A stretch of DNA of 64,000 nucleotides, taken from the NCBI RefSeq assembly GCF_016401385.1, contig NZ_JAEACF010000001.1, positions 434,001 to 498,000 on the forward strand, written 5' to 3'. The stretch comes from Fictibacillus halophilus. Lineage in GTDB: Bacteria > Bacillota > Bacilli > Bacillales > Fictibacillaceae. Under the pieces are notes generated by a model. The model was not told where the DNA came from, did no database searches, and worked only from the letters and a program-made list of their open reading frames with translations. Shown here piece after piece: positions 53,051 through 61,367 of the stretch; within the stretch, counting starts at the first letter, position 1; the number at the start of each line of letters is the position of its first letter. The translations under genes and the position numbers were made by a program.

Positions 53051-54610
53051 TTAAAACATATAAGGTCCTACAACAAGCGATAAAAAGAAAGTGTTTAAAA
53101 CAGCGAAATAACAAATGGCAGTGAGTTTACTCCAGTCTTGCTTTCTTCCATACCACACTGCGGCACCACTTAATAGAGCGAGCATGACAGGAATAACAAA
53201 GGAGCTACCTGTAAACGCCAAGAAATCAGGAGCAAACATGTAATAATGGGTGTTAAAGAATTTCTGAATAAAGATGAATTGAACACCGAGAAACAGAGCT
53301 AAGATGGTGTACAAAATGCGCTTATCTTCATCTTCCATCAGTTTAATCTTTACTATGTAGATGACTAATGCAAAAAGGACGGCTGGAGTGATCCAATACA
53401 CCGAACTCATCGCAAAGATTAATCCTTGAAAAAGAGACAATACCGTTGCAGAAACGGCTTCCTTAATATCTACTTTAGTTATGTTTAAACTCTTTTCGAT
53501 TACTTCTGGATTTTTCGAGGCTCCGCTAAACGTGTACTCTTTGTACCCCACTAAGTTTAGCCACATAACCGAATCTTCACCCATCCAGTAAGGGTGAAGG
53601 GACTGATAGTTTGTTGTACTGCGAAGCTCTGTTTTCCAAACATCTCCATCAGCCCGGGCTTCATACACATTAACAGCTTCCTTATCGTTAGACTTTAATG
53701 CACGAGTAGTAAACAATACTTTTGCTTGACCATTCTCATCAACGCCATATTGAATGAATTTTGGATTTTCAAGCTTCGTTCCTTTATTGTCTAAGAATGT
53801 CATCAAAGAAAAATTCCAATCAGTATTTGCATTCAATTGGTTGGTTCCTTGAAAAATTTTATATGACTTACCTCCAGAGTTATTATTAAACAGAGAATAA
53901 TAAACCGTCACATCATTTCCATTTTCAATAAAGTAAAATCCAAAATGATTTTCATAAATCTGTTCTTCTTGATCTAGAATAATTTGTTCCTTATAGGAAC
54001 GCTTATTATCAGGTTTGTGAAAAGTAACCTTCACCTGTTTAGTTGTTTGTTTAGAAGATTTGACAACACTTATGAACGAATCTGATGTGTCATTTAAAAC
54101 AGTGGAATAGACTTGTTCAGGCACTTTCATTATAGAGTGAACACTCCATGAACTTATATCTATGGTCAGAATTTCATTTTCTTTAAAATAAATGATGTTG
54201 TTTGGATTAGAATCCATACCTCTAACGTCTTGATCAAGAACGCTTTCTTTCTCCCCGTCATAGTGGATCAGCTGGTTGTCCCTTACGAATACAAACTGAT
54301 CACCTTGTACCCAGAAGTCTTGGGGACTTGGAATAGAAAGAGGAATAGTTTGTTTATCTTTTACCTCTAATTTGTCAGTAACTTGAAAACTCAATACTTC
54401 ATTTTCTTTCGGAACATATACATGTTGCATTCCGTTTTGTTCTTTAAATACCGGCTTAACTTCACCAATCTTTTCTGTTTGTAATGGCAGAGAACGGCTC
54501 CAACCTTCATTGGGTAGTTTCAGTTCAGTCTTTAAATTCTCTAAAGTGAATGCAACAAAAACAACCAAGAAGAATAGAAGTGGAATAACAAAAGGCTTCA
54601 TTTTTCTCAT
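53051..54610 (-). CDS. Membrane protein of unknown function with a large extracytoplasmic domain
   Basis: A 519-residue protein. An N-terminal membrane segment (PFVIPLLFFLVVFVAFTLENL), an outer domain (about 25-360) rich in beta strands of WD/propeller flavour (HVYVPKENEVLSFQV, QFVFVRDNQLIHYDGE, IIYFKENEILTIDIS), then five hydrophobic segments at the C terminus (about 395-515). The outer domain suggests a sensor or scaffold. No family recognised with certainty. It is the first gene of the minus-strand operon with cupin and Nudix genes. Confidence 0.7.
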   Translation of the reverse strand: MRKMKPFVIPLLFFLVVFVAFTLENLKTELKLPNEGWSRSLPLQTEKIGEVKPVFKEQNGMQHVYVPKENEVLSFQVTDKLEVKDKQTIPLSIPSPQDFWVQGDQFVFVRDNQLIHYDGEKESVLDQDVRGMDSNPNNIIYFKENEILTIDISSWSVHSIMKVPEQVYSTVLNDTSDSFISVVKSSKQTTKQVKVTFHKPDNKRSYKEQIILDQEEQIYENHFGFYFIENGNDVTVYYSLFNNNSGGKSYKIFQGTNQLNANTDWNFSLMTFLDNKGTKLENPKFIQYGVDENGQAKVLFTTRALKSNDKEAVNVYEARADGDVWKTELRSTTNYQSLHPYWMGEDSVMWLNLVGYKEYTFSGASKNPEVIEKSLNITKVDIKEAVSATVLSLFQGLIFAMSSVYWITPAVLFALVIYIVKIKLMEDEDKRILYTILALFLGVQFIFIQKFFNTHYYMFAPDFLAFTGSSFVIPVMLALLSGAAVWYGRKQDWSKLTAICYFAVLNTFFLSLVVGPYMF

Positions 54611-54704
54611 TTTATTTCCCCCTTATTCCAAAATTCGACGAACGTCCATATTTTTCCTTTTTCAAATTAAGTATACAATAGGTAAAAGTAGGGAGGAGTT
54701 CATC

Positions 54705-55274
54705 TTGGAAATTAAAGATATTTTTTCGAACTTACCAACATTAGAAACAGAGCGTCTTCTTTTAAGAAAAATAACATTAGAGGATGCACAAGATATGCTT
54801 CAATATGGATCCGATGCTGAGGTTTCACGCTATGTGACTTGGGAAGCGCACCGAACATTAGAGGATACAAAGAAATTTATCCAGTTTGTATTAACAAAAT
54901 ATGAAAAAGGTGAATTAGCACCTTGGGGAATTGTACTAAAAGAAACCAACGAATTGATTGGTACGATTGACTTTGTCTCATGGCAGATCAATCATAAAAC
55001 AGCTGAGATTGGTTATGTAATCGCACAAAAATACTGGGGTCAAGGCATCACGACTGAAGCGGGTAAGGAAATTCTGAGATACGGTTTTCAAAACATGCAT
55101 TTAGAACGGATTCAGGCAAGATGCTTTGTAGAGAACGGTGGATCTGAAAGAGTTATGAAAAAATTGGGGATGAGCTATGAAGGTACGTTAAGAAAAGCGA
55201 TGTTTGCTAAAGGTGAGCATCAAGATTTAAATGTGTATTCTATTTTGAAAGTAGAGTTTGAATTATTGTATTAA
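54705..55274 (+). CDS. GNAT acetyltransferase, RimJ/RimL type
   Basis: A 189-residue protein: LETERLLLRKITLEDAQDMLQYG, EIGYVIAQKYWGQGITTEAGKEIL and GGSERVMKKLGMSYEGTLRKA. TTG 54705 was chosen since GGGAGGAG lies eight bases upstream; the long frame extending back to 54510 overlaps the divergent gene on the other strand. Possible ribosomal-protein alanine acetyltransferase relative. Confidence 0.87.
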   Translation: MEIKDIFSNLPTLETERLLLRKITLEDAQDMLQYGSDAEVSRYVTWEAHRTLEDTKKFIQFVLTKYEKGELAPWGIVLKETNELIGTIDFVSWQINHKTAEIGYVIAQKYWGQGITTEAGKEILRYGFQNMHLERIQARCFVENGGSERVMKKLGMSYEGTLRKAMFAKGEHQDLNVYSILKVEFELLY

Positions 55275-55462
55275 AACTGCAAGGTAGATAAGGTCTTCTA
55301 CCCACTCCTAAATTACTATATTTACCTTTTATTAATTTTTTTTACAAATTGTCTAGTTAGAACGAACGGCTTTCTAACTGCCTATGTAAGTCCTTAAGTA
55401 TGATTGAATTTTCTGACAATAAAGTTACACTTACCTTATATATACATAGGAGGTGTAGTGTT

Positions 55463-57856
55463 ATGAAAAGAAGTAAGAAATGGCTATCTTCTGCACTCGT
55501 ACTATCTACAGTTGCAGGGATAGCCTTTTCGACAATGGAATCAGGTGTGACGCCGCAAGTTGCTGAAGCTTCATCTCTCAAGATACAACCAGTAGAGTCC
55601 GTTTCTCTCGTTCAGTTGGCTGTTCCAAACACAAAGGAAGCGATGGGGAAAATCGAAGAACTTGGTATTGATCTGACGCACAGGATGCATGTTCATAATG
55701 GACAAATAGAAGTAGATGCGGTCGTAACACCATCTGAAGTTGCGATGCTGAAGCTCTATGGAATTACCATAAAAGAAACGCTCATTACTGAAAACCAACT
55801 CAACCAACGTGCCGCAGAAAGAAGAACGGCAGTTAAGCAAGAACAAAAGCTAACAGCCGCTGAAGAAACAGTAAAGATCCTCAGAGCAAACCACTTCACG
55901 AATCAATCGGAAACTTTCCTTTACGTTGAAGCCAAATCCACATCTGGTGCTGTATCGAGCACGATTCTTACCGCTAAATGGACAGAAAATGGAGAAGAAA
56001 AAACGGCAACATTACAACAGATTCAAGATGCTGGAGAGTACCTCTACCATTCCTTTATGTTACCTGTTTCGGCAATACCGAAAAATATAATAATCGAAAG
56101 CTCGCTCGGAGGTTCAGCTACGTCTCCAGTAACCGAGTGGCTTGGTGAGGGAAAGCCGGACAAGCCTGGTAAACATTATGTAAAGAACTTTGTTGACCAT
56201 TATATGGACCCCACAGAAATCAACGCGAGAATTGAAAACTTAGTAAAAGAATACCCAGAGCTTGCTGAAATAGTAGAGATGCCGAACAAGACGAACGGAT
56301 ACCGCAGACAAGCTCAAGCGACTCTAGGAACGTTGCAGAACACAGCTGTTGTTGTCACATCGAGAGACTGGGGACATGAGGGCGGAAATACGATCAGCGT
56401 GGAACTGAAAAAAGCATCAGTAGCAGGTGCGCCACTTTCTGTTGGAACAAGCGGAAACAAAATCATCGTTACACTGGCAACGGATGATGCAGGTAACGCA
56501 AAAAGTACGGCAAAGGAAGTCGTAGATCTGCTGAATGCAGAAGTAAGTGATCTTGTATCTGCTACGACCTATCGTGGAAATGCAGGTAACGGAATTGTTG
56601 AACCTGCGACTTCCAACCTGTCGGATAACTTAAAAGCACCTGCTTCCGTATCGCGTGATCCATTTACTGTTAAAGCGATTCGAATCGGAAAGCACCGAGA
56701 TGGTTCTAAGCCTGGGGTGCTTGGTTACTCACAAGAACATGCGCGTGAATGGGTAACACCGCTTGTCTCTGTTGAAACTGCTGAACGACTTTTACGAAAT
56801 TATTCGCATGATAAAGAGACTAAGAAACTGGTTGATAATCTTGATATCTTTATTGCTCCATCCATGAATCCAGATGGAGGGCACTATAGTTTCTATGACT
56901 TTAATTCACAGCGTAAGAACATGACGAATCATTGCTCACCAACTCAGTCTGATAATGGCTACCGAAATTCGTGGGGCGTTGATTTGAATCGAAACCATGA
57001 TGTGGGTTCTGCATTTGACGGTTATGTTGGAGCATCAACAACGAATTGTTTGAGTGGCACATATGCGGGACCAAGCGAGCATTCAGAACCAGAAAGCCGG
57101 AATTTAGTTTGGTTAACAGATGAGAACCCGAACATTAAATTTGCCATGAACATCCATAGTTATGGTGGTTACTTCATGTGGTCACCAGGTGCTTATACGC
57201 CAGAACGTGAAACATTGCCTCGCCCGTCTGCTGGGGAAGAAGCTTATTATTGGCAAGCATCTGATCATATATTAAAAGAGATCAAAAAGCATCGTGGAAC
57301 GGTTATTTTACCGAGTCGAACAGGGCCGATTCCAGACGTTCTTTATTCTGCTGCAGGAAACTCTGCTGATCACCTCTGGTATGAAAAAGGAATCTACGCT
57401 TGGAACTTTGAAGTAGGGGCCGATCTTTGGAACAAAGAAACAAAACGTTGGGAACTGGTTGGTTTTCAGCCTCCTTTTGAAGAAGGACATGAAGAAGCAA
57501 TGGAGTTCTCAAATGGATTACTAGGACTTATTGATGTGGCTTATCAATATTCTAAAGATAAAAAAGCGCCAAAATCGAGTGTCACACCAAATGGCGGAAG
57601 ACACGAAAATAAAGTTGAAGTCAGCTTCAAAACGAGTGAACCTGCTACAATCTACTACACGTTAGATGGCAGCCGTCCAACGTTTAATTCTCAAAAGTTA
57701 GCATTGAGTGGTACACGTGAAGGACCAGAAACGTTAACGTTTGAAAAGACAACAACGTTAAATTGGTTCTCGGTCGATGCGAGTAAAAACGTAGAGAATC
57801 AATACGAACCTGGAAACAACAAGAAGTACAACACGAAAACTTTCTTTATCAAATAA
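55463..57856 (+). CDS. Secreted zinc carboxypeptidase (peptidase M14)
   Basis: A 797-residue secreted protein. Signal peptide after MKRSKKWLSSALVLSTVAG. The catalytic domain carries SQEHAREWVTP (zinc ligands HxxE), APSMNPDGGHYS, DLNRNHDVG (substrate-binding Asn-Arg) and FAMNIHSYGGYFMWSPG (third zinc ligand His), with the catalytic Glu in AWNFEVGADLW. The C-terminal KAPKSSVTPNGG...YYTLDGSRPTF resembles a chitobiase C-terminal-like domain. AGGAGGTG precedes ATG 55463. An 8-bp inverted repeat AGTTAGAA/TTCTAACT at 55355-55379 lies upstream and may be an operator. Confidence 0.92.
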   Translation: MKRSKKWLSSALVLSTVAGIAFSTMESGVTPQVAEASSLKIQPVESVSLVQLAVPNTKEAMGKIEELGIDLTHRMHVHNGQIEVDAVVTPSEVAMLKLYGITIKETLITENQLNQRAAERRTAVKQEQKLTAAEETVKILRANHFTNQSETFLYVEAKSTSGAVSSTILTAKWTENGEEKTATLQQIQDAGEYLYHSFMLPVSAIPKNIIIESSLGGSATSPVTEWLGEGKPDKPGKHYVKNFVDHYMDPTEINARIENLVKEYPELAEIVEMPNKTNGYRRQAQATLGTLQNTAVVVTSRDWGHEGGNTISVELKKASVAGAPLSVGTSGNKIIVTLATDDAGNAKSTAKEVVDLLNAEVSDLVSATTYRGNAGNGIVEPATSNLSDNLKAPASVSRDPFTVKAIRIGKHRDGSKPGVLGYSQEHAREWVTPLVSVETAERLLRNYSHDKETKKLVDNLDIFIAPSMNPDGGHYSFYDFNSQRKNMTNHCSPTQSDNGYRNSWGVDLNRNHDVGSAFDGYVGASTTNCLSGTYAGPSEHSEPESRNLVWLTDENPNIKFAMNIHSYGGYFMWSPGAYTPERETLPRPSAGEEAYYWQASDHILKEIKKHRGTVILPSRTGPIPDVLYSAAGNSADHLWYEKGIYAWNFEVGADLWNKETKRWELVGFQPPFEEGHEEAMEFSNGLLGLIDVAYQYSKDKKAPKSSVTPNGGRHENKVEVSFKTSEPATIYYTLDGSRPTFNSQKLALSGTREGPETLTFEKTTTLNWFSVDASKNVENQYEPGNNKKYNTKTFFIK

Positions 57857-57862
57857 TGTATG

Positions 57863-57897
57863 AAAGGAAGAGGCTGAAGGCTTCTTCCTTTTGTCTT
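57863..57897 (+). terminator. Terminator after the carboxypeptidase gene
   Basis: AAGGAAGA at 57864-57871 pairs with TCTTCCTT at 57883-57890, followed by TTGTCTTTT. Confidence 0.8.
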
Positions 57898-57919
57898 TTA
57901 GAACAGTTTGATGCATGCG

Positions 57920-57948
57920 TTGACATTTAATGTTTACCACCATATACT
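57920..57948 (+). promoter_or_regulatory. Sigma-A promoter of the ABC-F leader
   Basis: TTGACA at 57920-57925 and TATACT at 57943-57948 with a 17-bp spacer. It starts a leader of about 280 nt before the ABC-F gene. Confidence 0.85.
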
Positions 57949-57995
57949 AACAATTGTAAGTAGAAGTCATTTTGGAAAGGAACGGTACTACGCTG

Positions 57996-58025
57996 ATGTG
58001 GAAAACTCTTATTTTCTTAGGCTAA
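57996..58025 (+). CDS. Candidate 9-residue leader peptide of the ABC-F gene
   Basis: ATG 57996 encodes MWKTLIFLG then TAA. GGAAAGGAA lies 12-15 bases upstream, a slightly long spacing. Short peptides of this kind precede inducible ABC-F and other ribosome-protection genes, where antibiotic-stalled ribosomes change leader folding. See the attenuator entry. Confidence 0.5.
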   Translation: MWKTLIFLG

Positions 58026-58038
58026 CTCAATATTGAGA

Positions 58039-58201
58039 CCTGGAGAATAGGATAAGTCTGCCCATTTTGCGTATACACGTACCAAATATCCTTATGATTT
58101 CACACAAAGAATAGTTATGTTCTTGTGTTTATTTGGATACGTGTCTTTACCATATTGTGCGAACTCACCAACCTCTCTGGGCTCTCCAGGGAGGTTTTTT
58201 T
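58039..58201 (+). promoter_or_regulatory. Transcription attenuator upstream of the ABC-F gene
   Basis: An intrinsic terminator (AACCTCTCTGG at 58170-58180 with CCAGGGAGGTT at 58186-58196, then T5) sits in the leader before the coding sequence. CCTGGAGA at 58039-58046, just after the leader peptide, is exactly complementary to TCTCCAGG in the terminator's loop and 3' arm, so it can form an antiterminator. A further 14-bp hairpin joins ACACGTACCAAATA near 58073 to TATTTGGATACGTGT near 58129. Antibiotic-dependent ribosome stalling on the leader peptide is the expected trigger. Confidence 0.8.
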
Positions 58202-58237
58202 GTGGCCTCCTTAATGACCATGAAAGAGGTGAGCTGC

Positions 58238-59974
58238 ATGACGACTGTATTACAAGTTAAACGATTGCAGAAAAAATTTGGAGATAAAGAAATATTAAAA
58301 GATATCTCATTTGATATCAGACAAGGTGAAAAAATTGGCTTAGTAGGTTGGAATGGCAGTGGGAAAACAACGCTCGTTAACATCCTTATGAAATGTATAA
58401 ACCACGATTATGGATCAATTACGACCTGGCCGGCAAATCTGCACATGGGGTATTTACCACAATCAACAGATTATGTGTTAGATGTTGAACGGGAGTTGCT
58501 TGAAACAGGTGAAGAATTGCTGCGAACTAGCAAGAAGTTAGGACTTCAGAAACATTTGCTGCAAAATGATGAATTGCATCATTTAAGCGGTGGAGAGCGT
58601 CTTAAGGTATCCATCGCTAAGATTTGGGCGAATCATCCTGAGTTCTTGATTTTAGATGAACCGACAAATCATTTAGACCTTCAAGGGATAAATTGGCTTA
58701 CAGAAGAAGTTAATAACTATAGAGGTGCAGCCATTATCATCTCCCATGACCGTCATTTTCTTGATCAATCGGTAGAGAAGATATTTGAACTAGAAGATGG
58801 TGTTCTTACCATCTACGAAGGAAATTACTCGGCGTATAGAAAAGAGAAGCAACGTCGATTCCAACAGCAACAAAGAGACTATGAGAAGCAACAAAGAAAA
58901 ATTCACATGATCGAACAGCAGGTAAACACGTTAAAAACGTGGTCTGACAAAGCTCACCGAGAAGCAGGTAAGGGAGGAACGGCAGCTGAAAATAGACAGA
59001 TGGGACTCAAAGAATATGAAAGGATGAAAGCTAAGAAAAAAGATAACCAGATCAAGTCAAAGCTGAAACGTTTAAATTTAGAACTTACGAAAACTGGGAT
59101 TGATAAACCAAAAGAAGAAGGTGATGTCTTCTTTCAATTTGATTCTGCTGGAAAGAGGGGTAAAAGACTCATTGAAGCTCGTGGTCTAACGAAACAATAT
59201 GGAGATCGAACCCTTTTTGAAGAAAGTCATTTTTATATCAAGCATGGAGAAAGAATAGCATTTCAGGGACCGAATGGATCAGGAAAGACAACATTTATTA
59301 AGATGTTACTTGGCGAGGAGTCTGTAACAATCGGGGAAATTTGGAAAAGTGAATCTATGAAAATAGCCTATCTATCTCAAGATGTCAGCGACCTTCCTGA
59401 AGAAAAGACGGTTTATGAATACTTTGATTTAGAGGAGAAGCATCTGTTAACTCAGGCAAGGACGATTTTTGCCAATATGGGGATCGAGGACCGAAAACTT
59501 TCCAAGCCAATCCGTCACTTAAGTTTAGGCGAGCGAACGCGGGTAAAACTGGTGCTAATGATTTTGCAGGAATACGATGTTCTCATTTTGGATGAACCGA
59601 CGAATCATCTGGATCTGCCGAGCCGCGAGCAGTTGGAGGAAACATTGTCACAGTTTTCAGGCACGCTCATCATCGTCTCGCACGACCGATTCTTCGTTGA
59701 AAAGCTGTGTGATAAACTGTTAGTCATTGAGAATCAGCAGATTAAGAGGATAGAGATGGGTCTTAGAGAATACGAAGAACAGAGTAAACGAACTACAAAT
59801 GATGGTGTTCAGCAGTTGACTGAGGAAATAGCTTTGGTAGAGAACAAGATTACGGAATTGCTCGGAAAAATTAGTTTTTGTAAAACGGGGACGGATGAGT
59901 ACAGAGAGGTTGATCAGGAGTTACAACTATTAATGAGTAAAAAGCGGCAGCTCGTACAAAATATATCTCTGTAA
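58238..59974 (+). CDS. ABC-F ribosome-protection protein (antibiotic resistance type)
   Basis: A 578-residue protein with two ATPase domains and no membrane domain. Domain 1: LVGWNGSGKTTLVN (Walker A), HHLSGGERLKVSIAK (signature), EFLILDEPTNHLDL (Walker B). Domain 2: FQGPNGSGKTTFIKML, RHLSLGERTRVKLVL, VLILDEPTNHLDL. Between them is the long basic, glutamine-rich interdomain linker (QRRFQQQQRDYEKQQRKIHMIEQQV) typical of ABC-F proteins that push drugs off the ribosome, like VmlR or Vga. Drug spectrum cannot be read from the sequence. ATG 58238 follows AAAGAGGTG. Confidence 0.92.
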   Translation: MTTVLQVKRLQKKFGDKEILKDISFDIRQGEKIGLVGWNGSGKTTLVNILMKCINHDYGSITTWPANLHMGYLPQSTDYVLDVERELLETGEELLRTSKKLGLQKHLLQNDELHHLSGGERLKVSIAKIWANHPEFLILDEPTNHLDLQGINWLTEEVNNYRGAAIIISHDRHFLDQSVEKIFELEDGVLTIYEGNYSAYRKEKQRRFQQQQRDYEKQQRKIHMIEQQVNTLKTWSDKAHREAGKGGTAAENRQMGLKEYERMKAKKKDNQIKSKLKRLNLELTKTGIDKPKEEGDVFFQFDSAGKRGKRLIEARGLTKQYGDRTLFEESHFYIKHGERIAFQGPNGSGKTTFIKMLLGEESVTIGEIWKSESMKIAYLSQDVSDLPEEKTVYEYFDLEEKHLLTQARTIFANMGIEDRKLSKPIRHLSLGERTRVKLVLMILQEYDVLILDEPTNHLDLPSREQLEETLSQFSGTLIIVSHDRFFVEKLCDKLLVIENQQIKRIEMGLREYEEQSKRTTNDGVQQLTEEIALVENKITELLGKISFCKTGTDEYREVDQELQLLMSKKRQLVQNISL

Positions 59975-59975
59975 A

Positions 59976-60013
59976 ACAAAGCCAGGTGGAAGTATCAGCC
60001 TGGCTTTGTTCTA
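59976..60013 (+). terminator. Terminator after the ABC-F gene
   Basis: ACAAAGCCAGG at 59976-59986 pairs with CCTGGCTTTGT at 59999-60009, followed by TCTAT. Confidence 0.85.
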
Positions 60014-60068
60014 TCTATGATGTAAAGAAGAAATCATTACCTCTGGATGGAGGAGAATGAAATAGCTT

Positions 60069-60161
60069 ATCATATAACTTTTAATACGCATCACATAAAA
60101 AGAGCGCCAATCACATAAAAAGAATCCCTCATCACATAAAAAGAGGCTATAATCACATAAT
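60069..60161 (+). repeat. 21-bp-period tandem array D (5 units)
   Basis: Units start at 60069, 60090, 60110, 60131 and 60152: spacings 21, 20, 21 and 21. The three central units begin ATCACATAAAAAGA and vary in the last six or seven bases; the outer ones are ATCATATAAC and ATCACATAATT. It lies after the ABC-F terminator and before the BASS gene. Confidence 0.88.
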
Positions 60162-60236
60162 TCTAAATTTTTGACCAAAAAACATTGAAATTTCAGACAA
60201 TTAGTTTATACTCTCTTAAAAAGGAGAGTGAGAACC

Positions 60237-61211
60237 ATGAGATTTCTAGAGAAAGTAAGTAAAATGGCAGGTAACACCTTTGCGATCTGGGTGATACTTT
60301 TTGCTGTACTCGCATTTTTTATTCCAGGAGGCTTCACATGGATCGCTCCCCATATTCCTTTATTATTAGGAATTATTATGTTCGGTATGGGACTGACCTT
60401 ATCACTAAATGATTTTAAGGCTGTTTTTCAGGCGCCAAAGAGTGTAATCATCGGTGTATTTGCACAGTATACAATCATGCCCCTGCTCGCATTTGGTTTA
60501 GCGACCGCTTTTCGATTAGAACCAGAAGTAGCAGTTGGGGTGATCTTAGTAGGATGCTGTCCGGGAGGAACGGCATCGAACGTTATGACTTTCTTAGCAA
60601 AAGGAAACACAGCTTTATCGGTTGCGGTAACATCCGTTGCAACACTACTTGCACCAATCTTAACACCAGCACTTACGCTTCTATTTGCTAGCAAGTGGCT
60701 TTCTGTATCAGCAGGCAGCTTATTAATGTCAATTGTACAAATTGTACTCGTTCCTATTCTTTTAGGTCTTGTCGTAAAATTATTTTTCCGTAAACACGTT
60801 GAAAAAAGCGTTGCTGCACTACCGCTAGTATCTGTAGTTGGTATCGTTGCTGTTGCTTCTGCTGTTGTTGCTGCTAATGCACAACAGATTGCAGAAACGG
60901 GTCTACTCATATTCTCTATTGTTATTCTTCATAATGGACTTGGACTATTATTAGGATTTTTAATAGCGAAAGGGTTAAAATTGAACTTTGCTGATCAAAA
61001 AGCGATATCGATAGAAGTTGGCATGCAAAACTCTGGTTTAGGTGCAGCGCTCGCTATCGCACATTTTTCTCCGTTATCAGCAGTACCAAGCGCAATCTTT
61101 AGCGTATGGCACAATATTTCAGGACCACTTCTTGCTACTTGGTGGGGAAAAAGAGCTGATAAGGACGCTGCAAAGATCAGTGATAACACTAACTATTCAA
61201 AAGTTGTTTGA
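60237..61211 (+). CDS. Bile acid:sodium symporter (BASS) family transporter
   Basis: A 324-residue protein with about ten membrane segments. [55 protein letters not shown] and [24 protein letters not shown] are family signatures. Bacterial members move organic acids such as pantoate or 2-keto acids with sodium; the substrate here is unknown. ATG 60237 was preferred to GTG 60228 because AAGGAG is then ten bases upstream. Confidence 0.9.
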   Translation: MRFLEKVSKMAGNTFAIWVILFAVLAFFIPGGFTWIAPHIPLLLGIIMFGMGLTLSLNDFKAVFQAPKSVIIGVFAQYTIMPLLAFGLATAFRLEPEVAVGVILVGCCPGGTASNVMTFLAKGNTALSVAVTSVATLLAPILTPALTLLFASKWLSVSAGSLLMSIVQIVLVPILLGLVVKLFFRKHVEKSVAALPLVSVVGIVAVASAVVAANAQQIAETGLLIFSIVILHNGLGLLLGFLIAKGLKLNFADQKAISIEVGMQNSGLGAALAIAHFSPLSAVPSAIFSVWHNISGPLLATWWGKRADKDAAKISDNTNYSKVV

Positions 61212-61215
61212 TATG

Positions 61216-61256
61216 TACCTCCTGCTCAAAGCACAATTGAGGAGGGGGTTTTGCTA
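61216..61256 (+). terminator. Terminator after the BASS gene
   Basis: ACCTCCTGCTCAA pairs with TTGAGGAGGGGGT, followed by TTTTG. Confidence 0.8.
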
Positions 61257-61286
61257 ATTTTGGAAGAATGACATTTTTAAAAACCA

Positions 61287-61337
61287 TGTTAGAAAATCTT
61301 ACATGGGTGTAGAATCTGCGCCAGAACTGTATAGAAT
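61287..61337 (+). promoter_or_regulatory. TnrA/GlnR box and promoter of amtB
   Basis: TGTTAGAAAATCTTACA at 61287-61303 matches the TnrA/GlnR consensus TGTNA-N7-TNACA at every fixed base. A -10-like TAGAAT lies at 61332-61337, giving a start near 61344, so the box is centred about 49 bp upstream, where TnrA activates B. subtilis amtB under nitrogen limitation. I see no good -35, as expected for an activated promoter. Confidence 0.85.
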
Positions 61338-61367
61338 GAAAGAAACAGTTCAGTAGGGGGCGTTCAA

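Noticed and set aside
11768..60161. The arrays as CRISPR loci
   Set aside because: Conserved cores are only 8-15 bp with 6-12 variable bases, far shorter than CRISPR repeats and spacers, and no cas gene is nearby.
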